NCBI GenBank assembly: GCA_900155495.1
Contig: FTLJ01000885.1
Location: 1-24,422 of the forward strand
Origin: Porogramme epimiltina
Lineage: Eukaryota; Basidiomycota; Agaricomycetes; Polyporales; Polyporaceae
DNA: 24,422 nt
Direction of reading: 5' to 3'
A program made the position numbers and the translations under genes. The notes below the pieces were generated by a model. The model ran no database searches, was not told the DNA's origin, and saw nothing but the letters and a program-made list of their open reading frames with translations. Positions 1 through 9,617 of the stretch are shown here, one piece after another. Numbering within the stretch: the first letter of the stretch is position 1; every line of letters begins with the position of its first letter.

Positions 1-753
1 CACGATGGGTCCGTATTCTTTGTCTGTGTGGGGGAGTGGTGGGGGCGGGATTGAGAGGCGTGCGGGGGGTGGGGGGAGGAGGGCAGAACGCACCGAGTGT
101 TTCGACCGCTGCGCTCATCTTGTCGAGCTCTTCGGGACAGATGTCGGGGCAGTTGGTGAAGCCAAAGTAGATGAGGCTCCACTTGCCCAACAAGTCCTTT
201 TCAGTGAAAGGCTCGTCCTTGTGGGTGGTGAGGGTGAAGGGGCCGCCGACCTGCGGCCTGCCGACCGCTTGGTCTTCCCGCTCCTTTCCTACACACGAAA
301 GCGTTAAGAATGCGGGGAGGTTGCGCACGAGAGCATTAGAGCAGGGGATACACACGTCTTTGCTCGAGCAGCTTCTCCTTCTCATTGCGGAAGTAGAAGA
401 ATAGGCCTACGCCCGTCGCCACAAACAGAGCTGCAGCCGCGGGCGTAAAAACCTGTATAATACGTCGCATGCTCGGCCCTTCCATATCCTCTGCGAGAAA
501 AAGGAAGAGAACGTACACCGACTGTAGACCGGTCGCGGGTGCCGGACGATGTCTGGTGAGATGGATTCGGGTCTTGAGAATATGCACGCCGCTGGGAGAT
601 GCCTTTCGCTATTGAAGGGGCCTGCACACGCAGGTGCGGTCTTGAGAGTGCATGGCGCGTCGAGAGGGGGCGTCGGGAGGAGGAGGCAGCAGCCCGGGAG
701 AAAGTGGCGGAGAGCGAAGAAGCAGACATGACAGCCCTGGTGTAGGCGCTCAT
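1..753 (-). CDS. SCO1: SCO1-type mitochondrial copper chaperone, 5' part only
   Basis: Delivers copper to the CuA site of cytochrome c oxidase subunit 2 at the mitochondrial inner membrane (family knowledge). Exons on the minus strand: 753-517, 452-356, 288-94 and 23-1; the gene runs off the left edge, so the C-terminal part, including the conserved distal His, is missing. Exon 1 encodes an Arg/Ser-rich presequence with RRAYSQDP, a typical mitochondrial cleavage region. Exon 2 gives one membrane segment, about residues 84-101 ([14 protein letters not shown]). Exon 3 gives the thioredoxin-like start [10 protein letters not shown] and the copper-binding CPDIC motif (Cys158, Cys162). Exon 4 begins DKEYGPIV, as expected for the family. 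All introns are GT-AG (64, 67 and 70 nt) and keep frame. The start at 753 was chosen because it opens a basic presequence; an in-frame ATG at 828 would add 25 residues. Confidence 0.93.
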
Positions 754-1078
754 CCTGCCTTGCACCTGTTCCGTTCGACCCGACCGAGACCAAGTCGAAG
801 TCAATCTCCGATGTCGAGAACTGCGCAAGACACCCTGGACGCGTATACAGAGTACAGTATTTATTGCTTCTGATCTCGTTTACATCACGATTCTGGTCGC
901 TATACTTATCGCTACAGTAATCCGGAACTACTCGGGTGGACACGGCGGGCTCAGTCATCCGACCGTCCCTCGGGCGGGGTATTAGGAAATAAGTATTGTG
1001 TTTCATGCGGTCTGCCAACAGGAGGATGAGATGAATTATGTATACTGAACGGGTAGAGACACGTACCTCGAGTAAGAT
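754..1078 (-). promoter_or_regulatory. SCO1 upstream region and CGI121 3' flank
   Basis: This 325-bp gap lies between two genes on the same strand, so it should hold the CGI121 3' untranslated region and the SCO1 promoter. No coding frame in it resembles a protein. Minus-strand bases 1066-1012 have a perfect GTACGT donor and a GGCAG acceptor and may be a 3' UTR intron of CGI121. No TATA box stands out at a convincing distance from the SCO1 start. Confidence 0.4.
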
Positions 1079-1851
1079 TCACGCCATAACACTCTTCATC
1101 GCTACGGAACTTGTCACGATCTCCTCCACCACACGTCGTTCCTGCGCTGGATCTTTTGAGACGGCTTTGAGCGCAGGTTCACCGTTGAGCTTGTAGTACT
1201 GTGGCCATGGTGAACAAATAGAAACATAAGAGTGCAAAGTTACTCGTACTTTCTTGATACTCGACCAATCTGTTACGTCGGCGAGCTTGTCGAAGGGGAC
1301 AAGGTCGCCTTCAATCACGGAAGCCATGAGCTGCTCTACGTTGGCGAGATCAGGGGAGCCTATGCGGACAACGATGAGGGATGTGGTGGTGTCGGCTACA
1401 CCGTATCGTCGGATGGCCTCGGATATCTGAGTGGGGTGGATGAGTCGGAGACGGGACTAGGATACCCTGCGGTCGATTACATTGTTGGTCGGGTTGAGTG
1501 CCCAAAGGACCTCGGAGTGGATTGTTTTCGTCCGGAGCGATCCTTGAGCGTAGGCAAGGACCGCCTGGTAGACGGCTGTCTGTAGGTGCAGTAGGCTGCA
1601 TACCTGCGAAAGAGTCCGGTATCATTTCAATATTCCGCCGATGGGGAACCGTAGGACGGGGGGCGTACGAGACGAGCATCTACAAAGGCAAAGTTGACGG
1701 CTTCACGTTCTGCCTCGCCATCTGGGCCTTCGAGCTGGCTGGCGCGGACGATGCGAGACCTGATGTCCGCCGAGTTCTTGACATTCGTGAAGAGGGCAAT
1801 GTGCACGGCCGAGCAGTCGTCTGGGAAGTGGGAGTAGCGGAAAGAGTGCAT
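1079..1851 (-). CDS. CGI121: EKC/KEOPS complex subunit CGI121
   Basis: Small subunit of the KEOPS complex, which makes the universal t6A modification on ANN-decoding tRNAs; Cgi121 (human TPRKB) binds the Bud32 kinase and helps dock tRNA (family knowledge). Exons on the minus strand: 1851-1669, 1603-1481, 1426-1250 and 1198-1079, all joined in phase 0 with GT-AG introns, giving 200 residues, near the family's usual 180-190. Conserved blocks are visible after splicing: HIALFTNVKN near the N terminus, the central LLHLQTAVYQ with SLRTKTIHSEVLWALNPTNN, then ISEAIRRYGV and LIVVRIG. The C terminus ends EEIVTSSVAMKSVMA. The ATG at 1851 is the first in frame that gives the family N terminus. The gene is divergent from the PDI-like gene with 243 bp between starts. 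A possible 3' UTR intron begins 12 nt past the stop. Confidence 0.93.
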
Positions 1852-2094
1852 TGTGGCGGAGAGGAAGGAGCTGAAGGCAAGCGGTGGCTGGCGCGGGCCG
1901 CGTGAGCGGAGTCCAGCCAGGCCACTCGAGCCCGAGCCCGTGTCCGAGACCAGAACTCGTCTTGCCACCGCCCGCCGACTCGTTCGCCGCACTCACCCTT
2001 CTTCCTCTCTTTCTACCTTGCTGGACTAATTGGACTCTCATCCTTCTATTATTTATCCCACTCCTCCGGTTGCACCGGACCCCTCACCGCCGCC
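1852..2094. promoter_or_regulatory. Divergent promoter, CGI121 / PDI-like gene
   Basis: These 243 bp separate the CGI121 start (minus) from the PDI-like start (plus), so both core promoters must lie here. The right end is pyrimidine-rich with a short AT stretch (TATTATTTATCCC, about 2046-2058) some 40 bases before the plus-strand ATG. It could be a TATA-like element or a transcription start zone. No known transcription factor site is claimed. Confidence 0.55.
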
Positions 2095-4348
2095 ATGCTC
2101 GCCTTTGCACGGCTCTCCTTCTCTCTCCTAGTCTCCTCCTTCCTCCTCGCATGCTCTGCCCTCCCCGTACAGTCTTCGGATACAGAGCTCCTAGTCCTCA
2201 CACCCGACAACTTCCAAACTACCATCTCTGAAGGCGTTTGGTCAGTCAGTGTTGTCGACGTCCGCAACAGACGTCATTACTCATCTACCCCGTCTAGGTT
2301 CATTGAGCATTTCTCTCCCTACTGCCACCACTGCAGAGCATTTGCCCCTCTCTGGGAGCAACTCGTAAAGGAGAATGAAGCAAAGGCCGACCCTGGCATC
2401 CATATGGCTCAGGTCAATTGTGCAGTCCACGGTGGTACGCCCGCTTCCTTCATTCACCCTCCTCCATACCCCTTACCCGCTCTGCTCTCTTCAGATCTCT
2501 GTAGCAAAAACAAAGTCGATGGCTACCCCCAGATGAACTTATATCGCAACGGCGACTTCGTAGAGACCTTCCGCCAGTCTCGTGAACACGACATTCTCAC
2601 AAACTACCTCGTCTCTCATGCCGAGCCTCGCAACCCCCCTGCTGCCGAGTCCACACCAGAGGACAGCGTGGCTGTTGATCCCATCGAGCCCGAGAACGAC
2701 CCTTTAGTTGAGGAGTATGTATCTCGGCAGGACATAAACCCACAAGGCCTGGTGCTTTCCCTGGACGAGAAGAACTACCAGCAGACAGTCGACAGTGGCC
2801 ACGTCTTCATCAAGTTCTTCGCGCCCTGGTCTGTTTCCTCCCGTGTTCCGCGTTGGTAGGCCTTCGCGTCTAACGCATTTGCCCGCAGGTGCGGCCACTG
2901 CAAGAAGCTTGCGCCGATCTGGACGCAGCTTGCCGCTCGCATGAAGGGCAAGCTCAACGTCGCCGAAGTCAACTGCGAGGAGCACGCCGCGATCTGCAAG
3001 AAGGCTGGTGTGGCTGGCTACCCGATGCTCACCTACTTCGGCGGCAAGGGCGCAGGCGACACCGAGTACACCGGCGGGCGCAAGCTTGAGCAGCTGCTCG
3101 CGTTCTCGGATAAGGTGTCTGGACCGTACGTCGTCGCTTCTTTGAGCGGGGTGAGAGGGGGCTTAACGCAGAAAATTGCGGCAGTGGGGCGCAGGAGCTC
3201 AAGTTTGCAGACCTCGAGCAGCGCGTAGCCGACAGCGACGTCTTTTACCTTTTCCTCCATTCGCCTTCCGACAAGGCGATCTTCGTACGTCGCCGCTTTC
3301 TTTCGTAGCCTCCTTCGCTAACAGCGGCTTCTCTCCACTCGCACAGAAACAAGTCCTCGATGCGTCCAACGTCCTCTTCGGCTCCCCCGCACTCTACACC
3401 TCCACGGCTTCCGCCTTCTACGACCGCTTCCACGTCGCGCCCGGCACCGCCGCCATCCTCGCCATGAAGGACCACGACGGGAGCGCGCCCGCTGCTGTAT
3501 ACACGCTCACTCGCCCCGTGTCTACACAGAAGGAGCGCGAGGCCCTCGTAGACTGGGTGCGTCCCCTTCCCCCTTACTCTCCTAACCAGGGCACGACGCG
3601 CTGACGAGCGGCATTCACACACAGCTCGTGCGCAACCGCCTGCCAACTGCCGTCGAGCTCGAGGCGGATAACTTCCAGGAGGTTATGAACGCTGCGCACA
3701 AGCCGCTCGTCGTGCTTGCCGCGACTGCCGCCGCGGACAAGGCTACGACGGCCGAGACCATGCGCGGGCTCGCGAAGCAGTGGCGCGACGCCAAGGAGCA
3801 CGCCCCTGTCGTCTTCACATGGATGGACGCGGACAAGTGGGGGAGCTGGCTCAAGAGCATGTATGGGATCAAGGCTGGGGAGATGCCAAGGGCCGTCGTC
3901 GCGAACCACACCGTGCGTAGAGTCCTCGCTCTCCCAAATGCAAGTAGGATTAGCTGACGAGGGCGGCTGCAGAGGCTGGTGTACTACGACAAGGACCCGC
4001 TTGGTGAGAGGGTGCAGCTGACGTCTGCGAGTCTCTTCCCGACGATCAACGGTGCCGCCCGGGGTACCCTCGCGTACAAGCACTCCGAGAATTTCGTAGA
4101 ACGCCTCGCAAGGGTGAGTCTTCTGTTACTGCTGCTCACCATTTCTCACTGAAATCCATATGTTCCTATAGTATCTGAACAACAAGCTCGTCGCAGTCGA
4201 GACGTACGTCTCCGAGAACCCATGGCATACCGTCTTCTTCGCGCTCGTCGGGTTGGTGGCGCTCGGGCTCGGGGTCCGGCGACTGCTCGCGGACGCGGAT
4301 GAGGCGAGGGAGGGGGGATATTTGCGCAAGAGCGGGCGGCTCGACTGA
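2095..4348 (+). CDS. PDI-like thioredoxin-domain membrane protein of the ER
   Basis: Predicted thiol oxidoreductase of the secretory pathway. Exons: 2095-2240, 2298-2434, 2495-2828, 2889-3125, 3185-3284, 3347-3556, 3625-3912, 3973-4113 and 4172-4348, giving 589 residues. A signal peptide opens the protein (FSLLVSSFLLACSALPVQSS). Thioredoxin domain 1 carries FSPYCHHC (Cys58, Cys61) and domain 2 carries the classical FFAPWCGHCKK (Cys207, Cys210) with GYPMLTYF. A long C-terminal region has weaker thioredoxin-like character and ends in one membrane segment, about residues 551-566 (TVFFALVGLVALGLGV), with a short basic cytosolic tail. There is no KDEL-type signal, so retention would depend on the membrane anchor, as in TMX3-like proteins. 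The second intron has two donors 3 nt apart (after 2431 or 2434); I chose the GTACGC donor because it restores HGDLC. Function follows from the active sites; the substrate is unknown. Confidence 0.9.
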
Positions 4349-4713
4349 GTGTATGTACATTTTTGGGTAGTACTTAATAGATCGTCAGATGCATGAGGTC
4401 AGGTCGTCATCGCGAGTGAGTAGTCTATGTAATGGTGTGGAACACGGGTGAGTGTGTCTCTAATATGGGGTGTGATGGTGATTATAAGTATATGGATACA
4501 CTATCCCTGGGTGAGTGCGGCAGCAGCAGCAGGCGGCGGCGGAAGCAACGATGCACGGTACGATGCGGGCGAGCTAGTTATACACTGCAGTGGGCGAGGC
4601 TAGGCAAGACGGCGAAAGCAAGGACGATAGCACAACAACCAACGTACGCGGGCGGGCGGGTGGCGGGACCTGCCCAGTCACGGTAACCCCATGCACAACG
4701 GGCGACTCGGGCC
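4349..4713. other. Convergent 3' intergenic region
   Basis: The PDI-like gene (plus) and the PPR gene (minus) end towards each other across 365 bp. I see no gene here. The left part is TG/TA-rich, as expected for 3' UTR and polyadenylation DNA. A short trinucleotide-type repeat lies at 4517-4542. Confidence 0.6.
4517..4542. repeat. Short CAG/GCG trinucleotide repeat
   Basis: Four CAG-phase units are followed directly by three to four GCG-phase units in noncoding DNA between two convergent genes. This is a simple sequence repeat with no sign of coding use. Confidence 0.7.
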
Positions 4714-7700
4714 TCACGGCGAGAGCGGGCTCGCAGACGAGGCCGCGTCCGACGACTGCGACCACGGCGCGACCGCGTCGTCGAGCATGATGCCGGAGAT
4801 GCGCTGGTACACCGCGGGCGGGAACATGCGCGCCTGGAGCCGCGAGAGGAGCGCGACCGCGCGGTCGCGCTCGCCCGCGCCGAGCTCCGCGCGCACCATC
4901 GCCTCCCACGTCGACGGCTCGCGGTACACGGGCGCGTCGGCGGGGATCGGCGAGGCAGACGCGTTGGGGACGGGCTGCTTGTTCTGGTGCGGGGCGTGGT
5001 TGTGCGGAGCGGCGACGCCCTCCTGCGGGTCCTGGAGGGCCTCGAACGTCGCGCGGGCGCGGTCGAGGTCGCCGACGGAGGCGTAGCCCTTGATGAGGAG
5101 GTTGGCAATGTACGCGGTCATGTGCACACCACTGGCGTGGAGGCGGTCGAGGTAGGCGGGAACGAGGTCCATGCGGCGAAGCGTGACGAGCGTGTTGATG
5201 AGGGCTTCATAAACCACGGCATCGGGGAGCGCAGAGGCGGTGGTGTGCGTGGAGATCGCGTCGAAGGTGGCGAGCGCCTTGTCGAGATCCTTGTGCACAC
5301 AGCCGTACGCGTTGATGAGCGCGGCCCAGTGCGTGCCTTGCACGGTGACGGATGAGTCTGCGACGAGGTCTGCAAAGACCTTCTCCATGGCGGGGAGGTC
5401 GATGGGCTCGATGCAGCCGTAGGCATCAATGAGAAGCTGTATGGCGGGTTAGAATGTGTAGAGAACATCAGGAAAAGAAGTCACATACCTTGTAGGTGTG
5501 CGCCGTGGGCTGGACCTTGGCAGCAAGCAACTCATTGTAGTAGTGCAGGGCACGAGAACGGTCAGGCTTCGTATGGGTGTAGAGCTGCATCATCGTGTTG
5601 TACGGTGGGACGCGGGGCTTGAAGGTCGCCTCGGCCGTCATCTCCTGGAAGAGCAGCTCCGCAGACGCAGCATCGCCAACACGGCAGCACGCAGCGATGA
5701 CCGCACCGTACGTGACGGACGTGGGTTGCACCGCGCGCACCTTCATGTCCTGGAAGAGCTGGAGGGCATGGTCGGCCTTGCGGGCCTTGGCGAGCTTCGA
5801 GATGACGGTGTTGTACATGAAGATGTTCGGCGCGACGCCGAGCGCCTGCGACTCCTGGAAGAGCGCCATCGCGTTCGACGTATCGTCCGTCGTGTCCTTG
5901 ACGTGGAGAATGAGCGCGCCATACGCGTCCGCGGAAGGCACCCCGCCGTGCTGCAGGATACGCGCGCGGTGTGCGTGTGCGGCGTCGAGCTCGCCAGCGT
6001 GTGCAAGACCGATGATCATGTGGTCCTCGATGAGGAACCAGCCGGACGCCTGCCACTGCTTCTGGTTCTCCATCGACGTGAGGACCGCCTGGGACGCATC
6101 GTAGAGCTCAGCGATCTTCTGAACTTCACCTAAGCGACCGAGAGCGCTGATGAGCCGGGCGAGGACGACGGGGCGCGGGAAGATGCCCTTGTCTGCACCA
6201 CTCCTGAACCGCTTGAATGCCGTGAGGACCGAAACCTTGTTACCGCCGGGGAAGAACTCGCCCACGAACTGGCTGTGGGCAGCATCGACGCGACCGGCTG
6301 CGAATGACGACGGGAATGGGGCAATCTCATCCACGGGGGTGACGACCTCGAATGAACCAGACGATACCGAAGGAGAAGACTCGCGAGCCCGCTGGAGCTC
6401 GACGTAGCGTGTAGCGTACGGCTCACCGAGCTGAGCGAGAAGCTGTGCCGAGTTGAGATCGTTCCAGGTGAGGCTGTTGACGAGGTGGTTCTTGGCACTA
6501 TCGCTGAACGAGTTGATGTCGACCGAGTGGTGCAGGAGGTCGTCCACGAGCGTGTTCAAAGTCGCAGCAACGTCCACATCGCTGGAGACGACAATGTTGA
6601 GGAGAGACTCCCACTCCTGCGAGCCCAGAGAGAGCGCCGGGCTTGCGCGCTGGAGCGCATACGCATTGAGGCAAGACTCCGAAAGCGCAACGGGGACGAG
6701 GGCACCGACATCCGTGAGGAGGGCCGACATTTGCAGCAAGTTTGCCAGGGGAATGCTCGAACGAGAGCGCTCCAAGATTTCGGAAACAAGATCACTGGCA
6801 AAGCGGCGCGTGCCCTCGATCCGGCGCTGGGACTGCGTCGAGTCGAAGACGCGCTTCGCCTGGCCCGTCTGGATGGTCTCGTGCTGGCGCGTCGCGATCC
6901 GGGACGCGAGCTCGAGGGCTTCGTCTTGGTGTCCACGCGTCCAGTACTGCATGACGAGTCGCTGGCAAAGTGCGCGCGAGGTGTCGCGGTAGAAGGTGAA
7001 GTGACCAGTCTCGGTCTCCCAAGGGAGGACGTGTTCGGCGAGGAAGTCGACGAGTTCGTGCGCCTTCGCCTGGCTGAGGTCGCCACGGATGTCCATGAAC
7101 TTGAGGTTCGCAGCGAGCACGGAGTCGCGGTGATCGCTCCATATGGGGAGCCCGTCCTCCGCGGCGACGTCGAGCCAGCGGACGAAGAGGCGGTTGATCT
7201 CAGCGACCATACCCTCATCTGCCAGTGCGTCGAACATCATTGTCCAAGTCTTGGAATCTGGACGATGAGGGACACGGGTAGTCGCGTGAGCATCGCCCGA
7301 CGGGGTCTCTTGCTGCAGCATGCGCTCAAACCACGACAAAGCCGTGGTGACGTCCCCTGCTTGGCAGAAACCGCTGATGGCGCGCGAGAAGGTGGCGGAG
7401 GTAGGAAGGGGGACTTCGGTCGCGGTGAACGCCTCTGTCGCAGTGGTGTCCATCATCTGCTCCATGAGCCCAAGCGCCTCCGTCGATTGCCCACAGCGGA
7501 AGTAGGCGGCCAACATCTCGTTCCAGACTGCGGTTTGAGAAGCACGAAGCTGCGCAGAGGCACTTTCCGTCTCGGTCTCCATCTCGGCTTCAACACCGTC
7601 CAGAGTCCACTGGAGACCCTCCGAGGCGGAAGCATCCTTGAACGTCTGGAAAGCGCCTTCGGCGCCCTTGATATCCTTGGCGCTCGCGTAGGTCTCGATG

Positions 7701-8471
7701 AGACTTACGTACGTTTGAGCATCGGGTAAGACATCAACGCGGTTGTCGAGGTGGGAAAAAACGAGGACGGCGGCGTCGACGTTGGCGTGGATGGCGCAGG
7801 AACGGAGGAGCTTGTTGTAGATCTGGAGGGGGAACTTGGAGCTCGGGTTGGCGGCGGCTGTCTGGAAGAGGGCGAGGGCAGACTTGAAATGGGAGTCGCC
7901 GCGGAGACCAGCAATGCGAAGCTCCTCGTCTGCCGCTGCGGTGTCGTCGAGGGCGGCGCGACGGCGCCGGCGAAGACGGGCCTCTGCACGACGGACGGCC
8001 TCGTGGTTCTCGAAGTCGCGGTCTGTGAGGGTGTTGATGAGGGTCGCATACGTGCCAAAGCCAGATCGTGCGAGGGGAGAGGCATCTGAGGTGTCGGAGG
8101 AGAGCTGCTGGGAACGCTGCTGGGAGGAGGAGACACGGAAGGCCGAGAGCTTCTCTACGCGCTCGCGTACTTGTGCAGAGGACGCCGGTGAGCCCTGGAG
8201 AAACGAAAGTTTAGACGAAAGCGGAGTAAGAGAAGAGAGAAACAAGACATACGGCCTGGGTGGAATGTAGGCGGCCCGAAACATGGAACTTGGACGGGCC
8301 GGGCCCTGATTGACCTGAGCCGCTGACGGAGGAGCCCCAGCCAGTGACGGAGGAGGGACCAGAGGACTGGAGCTGGAGGACATTGCGGAGGGTGTACCCA
8401 GTCTGGTTCTGGACCGCGACTACGGCCCTGTGGGTGTGGTGAAGGAGGGAGTTTGTGACCTTTGGGAGCAT
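4714..8471 (-). CDS. Pentatricopeptide repeat (PPR) protein, probably mitochondrial
   Basis: PPR proteins are sequence-specific RNA binders, nearly always in organelles, acting in RNA stability, processing or translation (family knowledge). Exons on the minus strand: 8471-8253, 8194-5489 and 5436-4714, all phase 0, giving 1215 residues. The 2706-nt central exon is the longest in the window. The N terminus is basic and Ser/Thr-rich and contains RLHSTQ, which fits a mitochondrial presequence. PPR-like helical pairs are visible near residues 190-280 (LQIYNKLLRSC, AQTYVSLIETYASA). They are clearest from about 860 to 1110: PNIFMYNTVISKLAKARKAD, TSVTYGAVIAACCRVGDAAS, PPYNTMMQLYTH, TAHTYKLLIDAYG, THWAALINAYG, VVYEALINTLVTLRRMD and YIANLLIKGYASVGDLDRA. 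The start at 8471 is the first ATG upstream of the presequence. The target RNA cannot be told from sequence. Confidence 0.9.
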
Positions 8472-8667
8472 GGCAGACGCGACGGCATACAAGCCAGTTG
8501 CAGCCTACCGAACTCGCGAGAGATGAGGGGAGGAGGGGCGAGGAGGGGGAGCCCGGGGATGGGGCTAGATGGTGGTGTGTGGCGAAGGGCGCGAGGGCGC
8601 GTAAATCTGCGCCCCCGCATATACTCGCTCTCGCCCGCCTGCGTCCCGAGCCGCCGTTTGAGTCAGG

Positions 8668-8697
8668 CCGCTGAGCCCGCTGAGCCGCTGAGCCGCC
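8668..8697. repeat. Short CCGCTGAG tandem repeat
   Basis: Three near-identical copies of an 8-9 base unit (CCGCTGAG, with one extra C in the middle copy) are followed by a CCGCCG tail. They lie in the GC-rich promoter-side DNA upstream of the PPR gene. It may be a simple repeat or a cluster of protein-binding sites; the sequence does not decide. Confidence 0.6.
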
Positions 8698-8993
8698 GTG
8701 GCGCGCGGCCGTGCGTGTCCCCGCGGCCGCACGCGACGCCCCGGCGCGGCGCGCCCCCTCCGTCCCGTCCCGGCCCTTTCCGATCAACGCGCAGCCCCTT
8801 TCCCCACATTTCGCGATCGCGCCTCGCGTCCTCCGCCTTGTTCGAGTGTATCCAGTGCACGGGAATATACACAACGGCCATCCCACCACCCCATCGCCGT
8901 GGGGAGAACGTCGCGTGCACTGCATCCTCCAGCAACGGCCGGGAGCGCGCAGGCACGGCAATATCTGCGCTAGGCCCGCCCCAATTCCGCCGG

Positions 8994-9434
8994 TCAAACT
9001 GCAGCCAGCTGTCCCAGGCTGTCTCCGAATTCCTCAATCATCCTCGTCCACTGGCGGATCACCGTCTCCGGGCCCGTAGTCATGGGATCACGCCTGTCGA
9101 GTGATAGACGCGAGACCTTGCGCTCACAACTCCGAGGGTCTCCCTCAGCCAGAACGCACAGTCCTCCCCACATATGTACTCCCCGGCACTCCAGGTGGAA
9201 ACGTTGCTTCCCGAACGCAGCACCGCCCGAGACCTTCTCAAGAAGATCCCTAAATTTCTCCTCCAGGCTTACACACTCAGAGATGGTACCGAGCCTTTCT
9301 GTTGTCACTGAGTCCGGCACGTCGCCCCCTAGTAAACCACCAATCTTTTCCAAGTACAGAATCAGGACTCCGACGGCGGGCACTCGAGCACTGGCAGCTG
9401 CTCCGTGCACCGAGCAGCCCGGCCAGGGCACCAC
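8994..9434 (-). CDS. Doubtful gene or gene remnant with alpha-helical segments
   Basis: This minus-strand open frame has no convincing start. It includes a helical stretch, SARVPAVGVLILYLEKIGGL, then SLEEKFRDLLEKVSGG, and ends PETVIRQWTRMIEEFGDSL plus a short tail before the stop at 8994. The spacing of VPxVGVL, LEKI, a later Cys and LLEKV loosely recalls the N-terminal helical domain of fungal STAND/MLKL-like proteins, but that is a guess from pattern alone. The frame is open upstream for about 80 codons without a good ATG and could continue through splicing. A possible intron (donor at 9176, acceptor near 9116) lies inside and would also keep frame. It may be a real short gene, a decayed fragment or noncoding DNA. 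Confidence 0.25.
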   Translation of the reverse strand: MVPWPGCSVHGAAASARVPAVGVLILYLEKIGGLLGGDVPDSVTTERLGTISECVSLEEKFRDLLEKVSGGAAFGKQRFHLECRGVHMWGGLCVLAEGDPRSCERKVSRLSLDRRDPMTTGPETVIRQWTRMIEEFGDSLGQLAAV

Positions 9435-9617
9435 GAAATGAATGAACGGAGGAGCCTTGTATGAAACCCAGACTCTCGCCGCATGGCCGCCTCGTTGCCG
9501 CGAGGGTGCATCCGTAAATTTTGACTATTGTAGCTGCAGCCCAACTACGCCGCTCAGGGTACGCCAGCTGGCGGACAGCGACCACTCTCACCTCCAACAC
9601 CTTTCTGCGCAACCACC

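Larger units (their letters stand above)
8472..9617. promoter_or_regulatory. Long divergent intergenic region
   Basis: This is the only long gap between divergent genes (1146 bp). It should contain the PPR promoter on its left and the promoter of the unknown gene on its right. About 8580-8800 is extremely GC- and CpG-rich, with GCGC runs and a short tandem repeat. The DNA just before 9618 is pyrimidine-rich and ends in an ACCACC start context. The stretch 8994-9434 holds an odd minus-strand frame listed separately. Confidence 0.5.

Noticed and set aside
5498..6133. Plus-strand open frame of 211 codons
   Set aside because: Also antisense to the PPR gene. GC-rich coding DNA often leaves the opposite strand open.
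6485..7729. Plus-strand open frame of 414 codons
   Set aside because: It is antisense to the large PPR exon, is full of Arg and low-complexity sequence, and lacks family motifs. The minus-strand frame gives clear PPR repeats.
5468..8383. PPR gene model starting at 8383 as a single 971-codon frame
   Set aside because: Reads through an intron at 8252-8195. The start at 8471 gives a presequence and clean GTATGT-CAG splicing, and the frame must also be spliced at 5488 to reach the C-terminal repeats.
8155..8997. Minus-strand frame of 280 codons upstream of and overlapping PPR exon 1
   Set aside because: It is out of frame with the PPR product, Arg/Pro/Gly-rich and covers GC-rich promoter DNA. 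Nothing suggests a protein.
8430..9104. Plus-strand frame of 224 codons
   Set aside because: Starts inside PPR exon 1 antisense and runs through GC-rich noncoding DNA. It has Arg/Pro/Ser low complexity with no motif.
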